The notes beneath the pieces were generated by a model that saw nothing but the letters and a program-made list of their open reading frames with translations, was not told where the DNA came from and made no database searches. This document shows positions 1 to 9,654 of a stretch of DNA of 64,000 bases, one piece after another (the first letter of the stretch is position 1; each line of letters opens with the position of its first letter). The stretch is taken from contig NZ_JAKGSD010000009.1 of NCBI RefSeq assembly GCF_021654135.1, forward strand, positions 124,001 to 188,000. The letters run 5' to 3'. This stretch comes from Amycolatopsis tucumanensis. Lineage in GTDB: Bacteria; Actinomycetota; Actinomycetes; Mycobacteriales; Pseudonocardiaceae. The translations under genes and the position numbers were made by a program.

Positions 1-92
1 GGCGAGGCGAACGAGATGGCGCCGGCGAGCAGGGCGACCCCGGCGGCGAGCAGCAGCGGCCCGGAGGTCGCCAGCTCGGTCACGGAGTTCAC
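1..92 (-). CDS. ccdA: Cytochrome c biogenesis protein CcdA, N-terminal fragment
   Basis: The gene runs off the left edge, so only about 30 N-terminal residues are visible. They begin MNSVTELATSGPLLLAA and continue into a hydrophobic stretch (GVALLAGAISFAS), which looks like the first membrane helix of CcdA/DsbD-type thiol transporters. CcdA carries electrons across the membrane to reduce apo-cytochrome c or its thioredoxin partner. The thioredoxin lipoprotein lies just upstream on the same strand, which supports the call. GTG at 92 or GTG at 83 could be the start; neither has a strong ribosome binding site. Confidence 0.7.
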   Translation of the reverse strand, partial: MNSVTELATSGPLLLAAGVALLAGAISFAS

Positions 93-213
93 GGTTCGAG
101 GGTAAGCAGTGAGTTCGGTGTGAGTTCACCGGGATGGTCTCGGCCGATCGGCCGAGGACGGCGAGCTCTTCGACCGAAGCCGGCGCCGTGGTCCGCACCA
201 TACCTTTTCGCCC

Positions 214-780
214 ATGACGATTCCGCTGCGTGTCCACGCGTCGCTGTCCGTGCTGGTCGGAGCCCCGCTGGTGTGGGAAATCACCCGCACCGAAGTCGCC
301 TGGCGCTCGGTCCCGTTCCTGCTGTGCTGCGCGCTGACCGCCGCCGCGCCGTGGGCCGCGCTGCACCTGCGGTGGTGGGCCGGGGCGCTGATGGCCTCCG
401 CCGGCGTGCTCGGCTCGGCCGGTGCGCAGCTCGCGATGGACCACCTCGTCACCCGGCCCGAGGTGGTGAACCTGCCCGCCGTGCAGGTCGCCGGCGTGCT
501 CGCGGTGCTGGTGATCGTCCTGCGCGGCGCCGGGAAGTGGGGCGCCCCGCTGGGCGTGGCCGGGCTGACGCTGTCCACCGCCGCGGCCGCCGTCGCGATC
601 CAGCAGTGGGCGCGGGTCTCGCCCCAGCTCGCGACACCGCACCCGCCGACGGTCGCCGGGACCGCGTTCCTGCTGTTCGGCGGCGCGCTGGCGCTCGGGG
701 TCTTCCTGCGCTCGGGTTATTCGGCCGCGAGCCGCTGGACCACCGGCTCGATGTCGCTGGCCAGGATGGACCGCAGGTAG
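214..780 (+). CDS. Hypothetical membrane protein
   Basis: This is a 188-residue protein starting at ATG 214 with about five hydrophobic segments (for example SLSVLVGAPLVWEI, SVPFLLCCALTAAAPWAAL, GVLAVLVIVLRG, GTAFLLFGGALALGVFL). I do not recognise a family. It points against its neighbours: it sits between ccdA and the thioredoxin lipoprotein, which are normally adjacent in one operon, and its 3' end overlaps the lipoprotein gene by 64 bp tail to tail. The charged last 20 residues lie wholly in that overlap and may be an extension past an older stop. The hydrophobic pattern argues that it is a real gene. Confidence 0.6.
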   Translation: MTIPLRVHASLSVLVGAPLVWEITRTEVAWRSVPFLLCCALTAAAPWAALHLRWWAGALMASAGVLGSAGAQLAMDHLVTRPEVVNLPAVQVAGVLAVLVIVLRGAGKWGAPLGVAGLTLSTAAAAVAIQQWARVSPQLATPHPPTVAGTAFLLFGGALALGVFLRSGYSAASRWTTGSMSLARMDRR

Positions 781-1292
781 ACCGCGGCCACCCGCTGCTG
801 CTTGTCCAGGATGATCGTGGACGGCACGACGTTGCGCGGGTAGCCGGACAGCTGCAGCAGGCTGCGGCCCGGCGGGTCGTAGATCGACGGGTAGGTCAGC
901 TGCCGGTTGCGCACGAAGTCCTGCGGCGCCGAGCGGTCGTCGTCGCGGACGTCGAGGCCGAGCACCTGCACGCCGTTGGCCTGGTGCGCCAGGTAGAGCT
1001 TCTCCAGCTCCGGCGCCTCGGTGCGGCACGGCGCGCACCACTGGCCCCAGATGTTGATCACGACGACCTTGCCGGCGTAGTCCGCGACCGAGATCGTCTT
1101 GCCCTCGGTCATCAGGTCCTCGCCGGACAGGTTCGGGATCGGCTGCCGGTCGGCGCCCTCGTAGAGGATGTCGGTCTTGCCGCCGGGCGCGACGAACTCG
1201 AAGTTGCTGCCCTGCGACACCGCGTCGTTCCCGGTGCTGCACCCGGCGAGCACGCAGAGGCTCGCCAGCACGGCCGCGAGGATCCGCTTCAT
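717..1292 (-). CDS. Thioredoxin-fold lipoprotein (TlpA/ResA family)
   Basis: The 191-residue product begins [18 protein letters not shown], a lipoprotein signal whose lipobox ends at Cys18, followed by a thioredoxin-like domain with the active site WCAPC. Proteins of this type face the cell exterior and reduce the heme-binding cysteines of apocytochrome c, taking electrons from CcdA. The start is ATG 1292, which overlaps the upstream phosphatase stop as ATGA, so translation is probably coupled. The order hemL, phosphatase, thioredoxin, ccdA is the usual actinobacterial one. The 3' end overlaps a gene on the opposite strand. Confidence 0.9.
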   Translation of the reverse strand: MKRILAAVLASLCVLAGCSTGNDAVSQGSNFEFVAPGGKTDILYEGADRQPIPNLSGEDLMTEGKTISVADYAGKVVVINIWGQWCAPCRTEAPELEKLYLAHQANGVQVLGLDVRDDDRSAPQDFVRNRQLTYPSIYDPPGRSLLQLSGYPRNVVPSTIILDKQQRVAAVYLRSILASDIEPVVQRLAAE

Positions 1293-1915
1293 GCCCCGGT
1301 CACCTTCGGGTCGGTGGCGCCGGCCGGCTCGCTGTAGACGATCTTCACCAGCTCCTCGCCGTCGAAGACCAGGCTGGTCAGCGACGCGAGCGAGCACTGG
1401 CGGCGGCGCGGGTCGTGCCACAGCGGCTTGGCCTCCAGGAACCGGCGCAGCGTCCAGATCGGCAGCTGGTGCGACACGCACAGCGCCTCGTGGCCCTCGG
1501 CCTTGGAGCGGGCCCGCAGGACCGCGCCGAGCATCCGGTGCGCGATCTCCACGTACGGCTCGCCCCACGAGGGCAGGAACGGGTTGCGCAGCTTCGACCA
1601 GTGCCGCGGCTGGCGCAGCGCGCCGTCGCCGACCGCGACCTTCTGGCCCTCGAACATGTTGCCCGCCTCGATCAGCCGCTCGTCGGTCTGCACGTCGAGC
1701 CGGTGGGCCGCGGCGATCGGGGCCGCGGTCTCCTGCGCGCGCTGCAGCGGCGAGGCGACCACGTGGGTGATGTCGTGGGCGGCGACGGCCTCGGCGACCG
1801 TCAGTGCCTGGCGGCGGCCGCGCTCGGACAGGTGGAAGCCGGGCAGGCGGCCGTAGAGGATCCCCTCCGGGTTGTGCACTTCGCCGTGCCGCAGGAGGTG
1901 CACGATGGTCGTCAC
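1289..1915 (-). CDS. Histidine phosphatase family protein (phosphoglycerate mutase-like)
   Basis: The 208-residue product carries the RHGE motif at residues 9-12 ([12 protein letters not shown]), the second catalytic His in [10 protein letters not shown], and the usual substrate-arginine region [11 protein letters not shown]. It belongs to the two-histidine phosphatase superfamily. In actinobacteria this gene lies between hemL and the cytochrome-maturation thioredoxin, but its substrate is not known. The start is GTG 1915, overlapping the hemL stop as GTGA. It is distinct from the true glycolytic mutase at 33.7-34.5 kb. Confidence 0.88.
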   Translation of the reverse strand: MTTIVHLLRHGEVHNPEGILYGRLPGFHLSERGRRQALTVAEAVAAHDITHVVASPLQRAQETAAPIAAAHRLDVQTDERLIEAGNMFEGQKVAVGDGALRQPRHWSKLRNPFLPSWGEPYVEIAHRMLGAVLRARSKAEGHEALCVSHQLPIWTLRRFLEAKPLWHDPRRRQCSLASLTSLVFDGEELVKIVYSEPAGATDPKVTGA

Positions 1916-3213
1916 TGACGGGCCTCCGCAGCGGCCTTCGCGGCCGCGGGCAGCGCGGCCTCGATGACCTCGAACGCCGCGTCGTCCATCGCGGAGTTGA
2001 CGAACCAGGCCTCGAACGCGCTCGGCGGCCCGTACACGCCGCGTTCCAGCAGCGCGTGGAAGAACGGCGGGAAGCGCCAGGTGTCCGCGCTGGTGGCGTC
2101 GTGGTAGTCGCGCACCGGCTCCTCGCGGAAGAACACGCTGAGCAGGTTCCCGGCGTAGGCGACGTGGTGCGGCACGCTCGCCTTGGTCAGCGCCTCACTG
2201 AACAACGCGCCGAGGCGCTGCGAGTTGGCGTCGAGGCGGCGGTACACCTCGTCGTCGGCCGCGCGCAGGGTCGCCAGGCCGGTGGCCACCGCGACCGGGT
2301 TCCCGGACAGCGTGCCGGCCTGGTAGACCGGGCCGGTCGGGGCGAGCCGGGCCATCACGTCGGAGCGGCCGCCGAACGCCGCGGCGGGCAGCCCACCGGA
2401 CATGACCTTGCCGAAGGTGTAGAGGTCGCCGGGCACGCCTTCGATGCCGAACCAGCCGGACCGGGACACCCGGAAGCCGGTCATGACCTCGTCCATGATC
2501 AGCAGCGCGCCGTTGTCGTGCGCGATGTCGCGCAGCTGCGCGTTGAAGTCGCCGGCCGGCGCGACCGCGCCCATGTTGCCCGCGGCGGCCTCGGTGATGA
2601 TCGCCGCGATCGAGTCCGGGTTCTCCGCGAACGACTGCCGCACGGCCTCGATGTCGTTGTAGGGCAGCACGATCGTGTCCGCGGCCTGCGCCCCGGTCAC
2701 ACCGGGCGAGGTCGGCAGGCCGAGCGTGGCGACGCCGGACCCGGCCTGGGCGAGCAGCGCGTCGACGTGCCCGTGGTAGCAGCCGGCGAACTTGATGATC
2801 TTGCTGCGGCCGGTGAACCCGCGGGCCAGCCGGATCGCGCTCATCGTCGCCTCGGTGCCCGAGTTGACCAGCCGCACCTGGTGCACCGGGTCGACCCGGT
2901 CGATGATCTCCTCGGCCAGCTCGACCTCGCCGATCGTCGGCGTGCCGAACGACAGGCCCGAGCTCGCGGCCGCGCGGGCCGCCTCGACGACCGCCGGGTG
3001 CGCGTGCCCGAGGATCATCGGCCCCCACGAGGACACCAGGTCCACGTAGCGGTTGCCGTCCGCGTCCCACAGGTGCGGGCCCTCGCCGCGCACCATGAAC
3101 CGCGGCGTGCCGCCCACCGAGTTGAACGCCCGCACCGGGGAGTTCACCCCACCCGGCGTCACAGCGGCGGCCCGGTCGAACCATGCCCTGGACTTGTCGA
3201 CTGCTTGCGTCAC
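1912..3213 (-). CDS. hemL: Glutamate-1-semialdehyde 2,1-aminomutase
   Basis: HemL converts glutamate-1-semialdehyde to 5-aminolevulinate, the second step of the C5 heme pathway, using pyridoxal phosphate in the cytoplasm. The 433-residue protein has the family's length and motifs: the PLP lysine in [10 protein letters not shown] (K269), the Asp of DEVMTGFR (D241) and the NSGTEATM phosphate-binding turn. It heads a translationally coupled run with the phosphatase and thioredoxin genes. hemA, hemB, hemC and the hemD fusion lie 1.4-6.5 kb away on the same strand, so almost the whole route to uroporphyrinogen is in this window. Confidence 0.97.
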   Translation of the reverse strand: MTQAVDKSRAWFDRAAAVTPGGVNSPVRAFNSVGGTPRFMVRGEGPHLWDADGNRYVDLVSSWGPMILGHAHPAVVEAARAAASSGLSFGTPTIGEVELAEEIIDRVDPVHQVRLVNSGTEATMSAIRLARGFTGRSKIIKFAGCYHGHVDALLAQAGSGVATLGLPTSPGVTGAQAADTIVLPYNDIEAVRQSFAENPDSIAAIITEAAAGNMGAVAPAGDFNAQLRDIAHDNGALLIMDEVMTGFRVSRSGWFGIEGVPGDLYTFGKVMSGGLPAAAFGGRSDVMARLAPTGPVYQAGTLSGNPVAVATGLATLRAADDEVYRRLDANSQRLGALFSEALTKASVPHHVAYAGNLLSVFFREEPVRDYHDATSADTWRFPPFFHALLERGVYGPPSAFEAWFVNSAMDDAAFEVIEAALPAAAKAAAEARQ

Positions 3214-3238
3214 AGACCCCAGTCTTGCAAAGGTCCCG

Positions 3239-3583
3239 TCAGGCCTGGTTCAGGTGTCCGGTGAAGTAGCCGAAGTCGTCCTCGTCGCGCTCGGCGTCGC
3301 GGCTCTTGCGGCGGCGCTTGACGCGCACCGCGAGCAGGACCTCGCGCACGGCGTCGACCAGCAGGACCCCGGCGACCACGCCGAGGCCGATCGCGCCGGA
3401 CATCCAGCTCCCGACCCAGCGCGTGCTGGTCAGGACGGTGCCGTCGGTGAGGGTCACCACGACCGTGTGCACGCCCTGCTGCCACAACTGGAACGCGCCC
3501 CACACGGCGACCGCCGCGAGCAGCACCTCGGCCAGCGCGACCACCGCGCGCACGGGCTGGTTGAGGCGGGCCTGTTCAGTCAC
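3239..3583 (-). CDS. Small two-helix membrane protein, conserved hypothetical
   Basis: This is a 114-residue protein with two predicted helices ([18 protein letters not shown] near residues 14-31 and [17 protein letters not shown] near 63-79) and a basic then acidic tail ([18 protein letters not shown]). No enzymatic motif is visible. It ends 26 bp before the hemL start and follows two other membrane-protein genes, so the three may form one transcript with hemL. By position it may correspond to one of the small membrane proteins between hemB and hemL in M. tuberculosis (Rv0513-Rv0514 area, from memory). Confidence 0.75.
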   Translation of the reverse strand: MTEQARLNQPVRAVVALAEVLLAAVAVWGAFQLWQQGVHTVVVTLTDGTVLTSTRWVGSWMSGAIGLGVVAGVLLVDAVREVLLAVRVKRRRKSRDAERDEDDFGYFTGHLNQA

Positions 3584-3595
3584 GTGAGCAGCCTC

Positions 3596-4018
3596 TCATG
3601 CCGTCCGCGCCTGGCGCAGCGCGGTCCGCAGCGCCTCGACGTCCTTGGCCCAGGCGAGCACGACGGTGCCGTCGGTGAGCCGGATCGGCAGGGCCTCGTA
3701 CTTGTTCGGGGTGGTCCAGCCGCCGCCGAGGACCCGCGCCCCGGTCGGCGCGCCGACGTCGGTGACCTCGGCGATGTCGGTCAGCGGCACGCGTTCGCGG
3801 CCCTGCCACAGCGCGTCGCCGGTGACGCGGACGGTCAGGAACCGCCGCCGCGCGTAGACCCAGGGCGCGGTGATCGCGGCCAGCCCGAGGCCGACGATCA
3901 CCCACGCGACCGTGTGCGTGGCGCCGGTGAGCAGCTCGGCCAGGAACCCGAGCAGGGCGAAGCCGGGCCCGTACGCGAGGGCCGTCCAGCTCGCTCCGCG
4001 CTCCAGGTACCGGTCCAC
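3596..4018 (-). CDS. Membrane protein with a possible PH-like domain
   Basis: The 140-residue product has two N-terminal helices (residues about 12-31 and 37-54) and a soluble C-terminal half (RRRFLTVRVTGDALWQGRERVPLTDIAEVTDVG...). That pattern resembles the short bacterial PH-like domains attached to two helices in actinobacterial proteins. The function is unknown. It lies 3 bp from the upstream membrane gene and 12 bp from the downstream one, which suggests co-transcription. The family assignment is inferred from the pattern only. Confidence 0.72.
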   Translation of the reverse strand: MDRYLERGASWTALAYGPGFALLGFLAELLTGATHTVAWVIVGLGLAAITAPWVYARRRFLTVRVTGDALWQGRERVPLTDIAEVTDVGAPTGARVLGGGWTTPNKYEALPIRLTDGTVVLAWAKDVEALRTALRQARTA

Positions 4019-4021
4019 GGC

Positions 4022-4540
4022 TTACCGGCGGCCGACCTTCGGGAAGAACGGCTGCACCGACGGGATGTACATCAGCGCCAGCGCGACGAGGCTGAGCAGC
4101 GTCGCGATCAGCGAGATGCCGGTGTAGGCCTGCATCACGAACTGGAACACCAGCGTGATCGCCACCAGGACCGTCAGGACGGTGCGCGCGGAGCGGGTGC
4201 CCTGCCGCGCCTTCCAGGCGAACAGCACGAAGAAGGCCGCGAACGACACCGAGCCGACCAGCAGCATCGCGAACAGCACCGTGGTGCCGGAGGCGATCTT
4301 GTCCGGGGTGATCTGGGTGTTCGTGTTGGCCTTGACCAGGGTGTCGATGACCTGCTGGCGGGCGAGGAACACCACCAGGTAGGCGATGACGAGGACCACC
4401 GCCGAGGCGACCCACAACCAGAACGACACTTGCACCGGCCTCGGCGGCTCGGGCCGTTCGACCTCGTCGCCCGGCAGGCTCGGCGCCGGGGGCAGGCCCT
4501 GGGCGCGGCGCTCGTCGTCCGATTCGTTCCCTGCGGTCAC
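4022..4540 (-). CDS. Four-helix membrane protein, conserved hypothetical
   Basis: The 172-residue protein has a charged, proline-rich N-terminus (about 38 residues) and four hydrophobic segments, starting with VSFWLWVASAVVLVIAYLVVF. I know no function. Its place next to hemB, followed by two more small membrane proteins and hemL, matches the mycobacterial neighbourhood around Rv0513 as I remember it. The start is ATG 4540. Confidence 0.75.
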   Translation of the reverse strand: MTAGNESDDERRAQGLPPAPSLPGDEVERPEPPRPVQVSFWLWVASAVVLVIAYLVVFLARQQVIDTLVKANTNTQITPDKIASGTTVLFAMLLVGSVSFAAFFVLFAWKARQGTRSARTVLTVLVAITLVFQFVMQAYTGISLIATLLSLVALALMYIPSVQPFFPKVGRR

Positions 4541-4641
4541 CCCGAAAGACTACTGCGCCGCGCAGCGGCTCCGTTGAGGGTGGTGGTGGGCCGGCGGGTG
4601 GGCTACTGCGCACGTGGAGGGCACTGGCAGCGGCCGCTGGC

Positions 4642-5613
4642 TCAGTCGAGCCAGGCCGCCGCTTCCGTGGCCCAGTACGTGAGGATCATGTCCGCGCCCG
4701 CCCGGCGGATGGACGTCAGCACCTCGAGGATCGTGCGCTCGCGGTCCAGCCAGCCGTTCGCCGCGGCCGCCTCGACCATCGCGTACTCGCCGGAGATGTT
4801 GTACGCCGCGACCGGGACCGGGGACGCGTCGGCCGCCAGGCGGATCACGTCCAGGTAGGACAGCGCCGGCTTGACCATGATCGCGTCGGCGCCCTCTTCG
4901 ACGTCCAGCTCGATCTCGCGCAGCGCCTCGCGCGCGTTGCCCGGGTCCTGCTGGTACGTCTTGCGGTCGCCCTTGAGCTGGGAGTCCACCGCCTCGCGGA
5001 ACGGGCCGTAGAACGCGCTCGCGTACTTGGCGGAGTAGGCCAGGATGCCGGTCTCGGTGTGGCCGGCCTCGTCGAGCGCCCGGCGGATCACGCCGACCTG
5101 GCCGTCCATCATGCCGCTCGGTCCGAGCAGGTGCGCCCCGGCTTCGGCCTGAGCCACGGCCATGTCCGCGTACACCGCCAGCGTCGCGTCGTTGTCCACG
5201 GCTCCGCGGTCGTCCAGCACGCCGCAGTGGCCGTGGTCGGTGAACTCGTCCAGGCAGGTGTCGGCCATCAGGACGGTCGAGTCGCCGAGCTCGGAGCGCA
5301 GGTCGCGCAGGGCGACGTTGAGGATGCCGTTCTCGTCGACCGCGCCGGAGCCGGTCGCGTCGCGGTTCGCGGGAACGCCGAAGAGCATCAGCCCGCCGAC
5401 GCCGGCCTGCACCGCTTCGACGGCCGCCTTGCGCAGCGTGTCCCGGGTGTGCTGGACGACGCCCGGCATGCTCGAGATGGGCCGCGGCGCGGTGGCGCCC
5501 TCGGCGACGAACATGGGCAGGATCAGCTGACGCGGCCGGAGGGTGGTCTCACTGACGAGGCGCCGCAGCGCCGCCGTGCTCCGCAACCGGCGGGGACGAT
5601 GCTCGGGAAACAC
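4642..5613 (-). CDS. hemB: Delta-aminolevulinic acid dehydratase (porphobilinogen synthase)
   Basis: HemB condenses two 5-aminolevulinate molecules to porphobilinogen. The 323-residue product has both Schiff-base lysines, K196 in [11 protein letters not shown] and K248 in [13 protein letters not shown]. The metal loop reads [14 protein letters not shown]: the first and third zinc cysteines (C120, C130) are present, but the middle one is Asp122, so the site mixes the Cys-rich and Asp-rich classes. I place the start at GTG 5613 ([13 protein letters not shown]), which gives the normal family length. A longer reading frame upstream would cover the repeats in the spacer and has no homologous sequence. 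Confidence 0.95.
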   Translation of the reverse strand: MFPEHRPRRLRSTAALRRLVSETTLRPRQLILPMFVAEGATAPRPISSMPGVVQHTRDTLRKAAVEAVQAGVGGLMLFGVPANRDATGSGAVDENGILNVALRDLRSELGDSTVLMADTCLDEFTDHGHCGVLDDRGAVDNDATLAVYADMAVAQAEAGAHLLGPSGMMDGQVGVIRRALDEAGHTETGILAYSAKYASAFYGPFREAVDSQLKGDRKTYQQDPGNAREALREIELDVEEGADAIMVKPALSYLDVIRLAADASPVPVAAYNISGEYAMVEAAAANGWLDRERTILEVLTSIRRAGADMILTYWATEAAAWLD

Positions 5614-5644
5614 CCCATCGACGGTACTCCGGCGGCGGAACGCC

Positions 5645-5808
5645 CTCGGGGCCGCCCGTGGGAACTCACGGACGGCCCCAACGGGCTGACGATCAGGAAG
5701 AACGCCGGGTGCGCTTACCCGTCCCCCGGAAATGGCTCGGGGCCGCCCGTGGCAATCCACGAACGGCCCCGGAACACCGGACGATCAGGAAGAACGCCGG
5801 GTGCGCTT
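5645..5808. repeat. Duplicated hemD 3' end and terminator, two copies
   Basis: A unit of about 72 bp occurs twice with an offset of 91-92 bp: 5645-5716 and 5736-5808. Each copy holds a GC-rich hairpin (5648-5679 and 5739-5770, stems of 13-14 bp with one or two mismatches) followed by a stretch that, in the downstream copy, encodes the last codons of the hemD fusion (KRTRRSS). The upstream copy repeats these codons outside any gene. The hairpins lie just past the hemD stop on the minus strand and could end its transcription before hemB. Confidence 0.85.
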
Positions 5809-7320
5809 CGCCTTCCGCGGCGGCGGCAGGGCGCCCTCCGCGCGCAGCTTGGCGGCGTGCGCGGCGAGCGCGTCGACCAGGTGCGGCACGTCGGCCACCT
5901 CCGGCTGCACGTCCACCCGCAGGCCGAACTCGACCGCGGTCTCCGCGGTCTTCGGCCCGATGCACGCGACCAGCGTGCGGGTGTGCGGCTTGCCCGCGAT
6001 GCCGACCAGGTTCCGCACGGTCGACGACGAGGTGAAGCACACCGCGTCGAACCCGCCGGTCTTGATCATCTCGCGGGTCTCGGCCGGCGGCGGCGCGGCG
6101 CGGACGGTCCGGTAGGCCGTCACGTCGTCGACCTCCCAGCCGCGGTCCACCAGGCCGGCGGACAGGGTCTCGGTGGCGATGTCGGCCCGCGGCAGCAGCA
6201 CGCGGTTCACCGGGTCCAGCACGTCGTCGTACGGCGGGAACTCGGCCAGCAGGCCCTCGCTGGACTGCTCGCCCTGCGGGATCATCTCCGGGTTGATGCC
6301 GAACGCGCGCACGCGGGCCGCGGTGGCCTCGCCGACGCAGGCGATCTTCACGCCGGAGAAGGCGCGGGCGTCGAGGCCGAACTCCTCGAACTTCTCCCAC
6401 ACCGCCTTCACCGCGTTGGCCGAGGTGAACACGATCCACTGGTAGCGGCCGTCGACCAGGCCCTTGACCGCGCGCTCCATCTGGGCGGGGCTGCGCGGCG
6501 GCTCGACCGAGATGGTCGGGACCTCGTGCGAGGTGGCGCCGTGGATGCGCAGCCGCTCGGCCATCTCGCCGGCCTGCTCCTTGGTGCGCGGCACCAGGAC
6601 CTTCCAGCCGTAGAGGGCGCGCGACTCCCACCAGGACAGCTTCGACCGCTGCCCGGCCTGCTCGCCGACGGTCACCACGAGCGGGCCGACCAGCTCACCG
6701 GCGTCCTGCGACAGGCTCGCCAGCGTGGTGTCGACCGTGCGCTGGGTGTTGATCGTGCCGTTGGCGGTGACGGCGACCGGGGTGGTGCCTGCCAGGCCGT
6801 GCTCGGTCAGCGCGCCCGCGGCCTCGGCCAGCTGGCCGGACGTCGCGTGCAGCACGATCGGGCCCGGCGCCGCGGCCACCTTCGCCCAGTCGACGTCGCC
6901 GCGGACGTCCACGTCGGTGTAGCTGCCGCCGAGCGCGATGCCGGCGTAGGCGGGCACGGCCGAGCCCGGCGTGATGCCGGGGACGACCTCGAAGACCGCG
7001 CTGGTCTTCGCGACGGCCTGCACCTCGGCGACGGCGGCGGCGCTGGTCAGCGGGTCACCGCTGGACAGGCGCAGCACGAGCCGTCCGCCCTTGGCCTCGT
7101 TGGCGAGGTCCTTCGCGACCTCGGCGGGCTCGCCGACGGCGGGCCTGACCTCGGCGTCCGCGCTGGCGCCCGCGAGCACGCCTGCGGGCACGTCCGGGTC
7201 GGTAACCACGACCTCGGCCTTCGCCAGGAGCTCCTGGGCACGTACGGTCAGCAGTCCGGCGTCGCCGGGGCCGGAGCCCACGAAGGCGACGCGCCCAGCG
7301 GTTGTCCGCGCGGGGGTCAT
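5785..7320 (-). CDS. hemD: Fused uroporphyrinogen-III C-methyltransferase / uroporphyrinogen-III synthase
   Basis: The 511-residue protein has an N-terminal SUMT-like domain (residues about 10-240: GRVAFVGSGPGDAGLLTVRAQ, then LRLSSGDPLTSAA) and a C-terminal HemD domain (about 250-495: YGWKVLVPRTKEQAGE, then VCFTSSSTVRNLVG). HemD closes hydroxymethylbilane to uroporphyrinogen III. The first domain would methylate it toward siroheme or corrinoids, though it is divergent and may be inactive. The start is ATG 7320 with GGAG 9 bp upstream. It is the last gene of the rex-hemA-hemC-hemD operon. The final codons are duplicated in the spacer downstream. Confidence 0.93.
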   Translation of the reverse strand: MTPARTTAGRVAFVGSGPGDAGLLTVRAQELLAKAEVVVTDPDVPAGVLAGASADAEVRPAVGEPAEVAKDLANEAKGGRLVLRLSSGDPLTSAAAVAEVQAVAKTSAVFEVVPGITPGSAVPAYAGIALGGSYTDVDVRGDVDWAKVAAAPGPIVLHATSGQLAEAAGALTEHGLAGTTPVAVTANGTINTQRTVDTTLASLSQDAGELVGPLVVTVGEQAGQRSKLSWWESRALYGWKVLVPRTKEQAGEMAERLRIHGATSHEVPTISVEPPRSPAQMERAVKGLVDGRYQWIVFTSANAVKAVWEKFEEFGLDARAFSGVKIACVGEATAARVRAFGINPEMIPQGEQSSEGLLAEFPPYDDVLDPVNRVLLPRADIATETLSAGLVDRGWEVDDVTAYRTVRAAPPPAETREMIKTGGFDAVCFTSSSTVRNLVGIAGKPHTRTLVACIGPKTAETAVEFGLRVDVQPEVADVPHLVDALAAHAAKLRAEGALPPPRKAKRTRRSS

Positions 7321-7375
7321 CGTGTCTTTCTCCTATGAGTCGGCGCGAGCGCGCCGAACCGTTCGAGGAACTGTT

Positions 7376-8332
7376 TCACCGTGATTCGCGGCCCGGGCCG
7401 GACAGCGCGCCGGCTCCGAGGTCGAGCAGCTCCGCGGCCAGGTCGCGGCCGAGTTGCTCCGCTTCGCTCTTGCCGGCGACCGCCGAGGCGCGCAGCAGCT
7501 GCACACCCTCGTCGTCGAGGCCGGCGGCGGCGACCCCGCGCAGCGACACGTTCTCGATGACCGAGCCGTCCGCGTCGAGATCCTCCACCACCTCGGCGAG
7601 TGCGCCGACGGGCGCGCTGCAGCCGGCTTCGAGCGCGGCCAGCATGGCCCGCTCCGCCGTCACCGCGGCCCGTGTCGCTTCGTCGTCCACAATGGACCGA
7701 AGAAGGTGCTCGATGTCCACGTCGTCGACGCGGCACTCCACCGCCAGCGCGCCCTGTGCGGGCGCGGGCAGCATCTGGATCGGGTCCAGGGTCTCGGTGA
7801 TCACGTCGGCCCTGCCAAGGCGGACCAGGCCGGCGCGCGCGAGCACGACGGCGTCCAGCTCGCCGTCGACGACCTTGTTCAGCCGGGTGTCGATGTTGCC
7901 CCGGATGGGCACGACCTCGAAGCCGAGGCCGAGCGCGCGCAGCTGCGCCGTGCGGCGCGGCGAACCGGTGCCGATGCGGGCGCCGGGGGGCAGCTCGCCC
8001 AGCGTCAGCCCGTCGCGGGCGATCAGCGCGTCACGCGGGTCCTCCCGCGGCGGCACGGCGGCCAGCACGATGCCGCGCTCGGGCGCCGTCGGCAGGTCCT
8101 TGTACGAGTGCACCGCGACGTCGACCTGCTTGTTCAGCAGGGCCTCGCGCAGCGCGGAGGTGAACACGCCGACACCGATCTCCGCGATCGGCGCGCTGGA
8201 GCGGTCACCGGGCGTCGAGACCTTGACGATCTCGACCTCCAGGCCCGCCTTGCGCAGCGCGTCGGCGACCGTGCCGGTCTGGGTCAGGGCGAGGGCACTG
8301 CCCCGCGTCCCGATCCGAATGGTCCTCGTCAC
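7376..8332 (-). CDS. hemC: Hydroxymethylbilane synthase (porphobilinogen deaminase)
   Basis: HemC polymerises four porphobilinogens into hydroxymethylbilane. The 318-residue product begins [18 protein letters not shown], has the catalytic region [11 protein letters not shown] and the dipyrromethane-cofactor cysteine C238 in [10 protein letters not shown]. The start is GTG 8332, overlapping the hemA stop as GTGA. It is followed 55 bp later by the hemD fusion. Confidence 0.97.
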   Translation of the reverse strand: MTRTIRIGTRGSALALTQTGTVADALRKAGLEVEIVKVSTPGDRSSAPIAEIGVGVFTSALREALLNKQVDVAVHSYKDLPTAPERGIVLAAVPPREDPRDALIARDGLTLGELPPGARIGTGSPRRTAQLRALGLGFEVVPIRGNIDTRLNKVVDGELDAVVLARAGLVRLGRADVITETLDPIQMLPAPAQGALAVECRVDDVDIEHLLRSIVDDEATRAAVTAERAMLAALEAGCSAPVGALAEVVEDLDADGSVIENVSLRGVAAAGLDDEGVQLLRASAVAGKSEAEQLGRDLAAELLDLGAGALSGPGRESR

Positions 8333-9654
8333 TTGCTTTCACCGTCTGTCCTGGGCAGGCGCTCGGTGGTCGGGCTCGACACGACGGCAGGCGATGCCGG
8401 GTCGAGCTCGAACAGCTCCCGCAGCGCGTTGGCGTAGTCCGTGCCCTGGGTTTCCGCGGCGAGCTGCTTCACACGCACCGTCGGCGCGTGCAGCAGCTTG
8501 TCCACGACCCGGCGCACGGTCCGGTTGAACTCGTCGCGGACCTCGGCGTCGAGGCCGGGCAGCCGGTTGTCCAGCCGCAGCATCTCGGCGTCGACGACCT
8601 CGGCGGCCCGCTTGCGCAGCGCGGTGACGGTCGGGGTGACCGCGGCGCTGCGCTGGGCGGCGAGGTACTCGCGCACCTCGTCCAGCACGATGCCGTTGGC
8701 CTTGGCGATCTGCTTGGCGCTGCCCGCCGAGCCCAGCGAGTCCATCCGCTTCCGGACGGTCTCCAGGTCGACGAGGCGGACGCCGGGCAGGCTGTCCACG
8801 TCGGGGTGGACGTCCCGCGGCAGGCCGAGGTCGCACACCACCACCGGGCGCTCGCCGCGGCCGGCCAGGTGCGCGGGCGTGATGACGACGTCCTGCGCGC
8901 CGGTGCAGGCGACCACGACGTCGGCGTCGGCGAGGCGGGCGGTCAGCTCGTCCATGCCCGCGGCCACGGCGGGCACGCCCTGCTCGGTCACGTTGGCCGC
9001 GAGCCGCTCGGCGTTGGCCAGGGTGCGGTTGACGACCGTGATGCGGCCGATGCCGCTCTTGCGCAGCTGGCTCGCGGACAGCGCGCCCATCGAGCCGGCG
9101 CCGACGATCACCGCGTGCTTGCCCGCCAGGTCCGGCGCCTCGCCGAGGGCCTCGGACACCACGGACGCGCCGAGGTGGTCCAGACCGGTCTCGGTGTGCA
9201 CGCGCTTGCCGACGCGCAGCGTGGTCTGGATCAGCTCGTGCAGGGTGCGGCCGACGGTGCCGGCCTCGCGCGCGGCGGCGTAGTAGTTGCGCACCTGGCC
9301 GAGGATCTGGGTCTCGCCGACGACCATCGAGTCCAGGCCGGAGGCCACGGAGAAGATGTGCTCGACGGCGGCGCCCGCGTAGTGCACGTAGAAGTTGTCG
9401 TAGAGGTCGGCGGCGTCGCAGCCGGCCTGGCGCGCGAGCACCTCGGAGATGTCGGCCAGACCGCCGTGGAACGCCTCGACCACCGAGTAGACCTCGATGC
9501 GGTTGCACGTCGAGACGAGCATGACCTCGTTCACGTGCGGCGACTGCTGGAGCTCGTGCAGCACCTTCTCCAGCTCGGTCGCGGGCACCGCGACCTTCTC
9601 CAGCGTCCGGAGATCGGCAGTGCGGTACGACAGCCCGACGGCCAGGACACTCAC
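8329..9654 (-). CDS. hemA: Glutamyl-tRNA reductase
   Basis: HemA reduces glutamyl-tRNA to glutamate-1-semialdehyde, the committed and usually rate-setting step of C5 heme synthesis. The 441-residue product has the nucleophilic Cys50 in [11 protein letters not shown], an NADPH-binding glycine-rich turn ([13 protein letters not shown]) and the C-terminal dimerisation helices. The start GTG 9654 directly abuts the rex TAA stop with no spacing, so the two should be translationally coupled and controlled together by Rex. Confidence 0.97.
   Translation of the reverse strand: MSVLAVGLSYRTADLRTLEKVAVPATELEKVLHELQQSPHVNEVMLVSTCNRIEVYSVVEAFHGGLADISEVLARQAGCDAADLYDNFYVHYAGAAVEHIFSVASGLDSMVVGETQILGQVRNYYAAAREAGTVGRTLHELIQTTLRVGKRVHTETGLDHLGASVVSEALGEAPDLAGKHAVIVGAGSMGALSASQLRKSGIGRITVVNRTLANAERLAANVTEQGVPAVAAGMDELTARLADADVVVACTGAQDVVITPAHLAGRGERPVVVCDLGLPRDVHPDVDSLPGVRLVDLETVRKRMDSLGSAGSAKQIAKANGIVLDEVREYLAAQRSAAVTPTVTALRKRAAEVVDAEMLRLDNRLPGLDAEVRDEFNRTVRRVVDKLLHAPTVRVKQLAAETQGTDYANALRELFELDPASPAVVSSPTTERLPRTDGESK

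Noticed and set aside
120..1337. Long plus-strand open frame of about 405 codons across the ccdA-thioredoxin region
   Set aside because: It is antisense to the thioredoxin lipoprotein and out of frame with the membrane protein; its Arg/Ala/Gly-rich content is typical of high-GC shadow frames.
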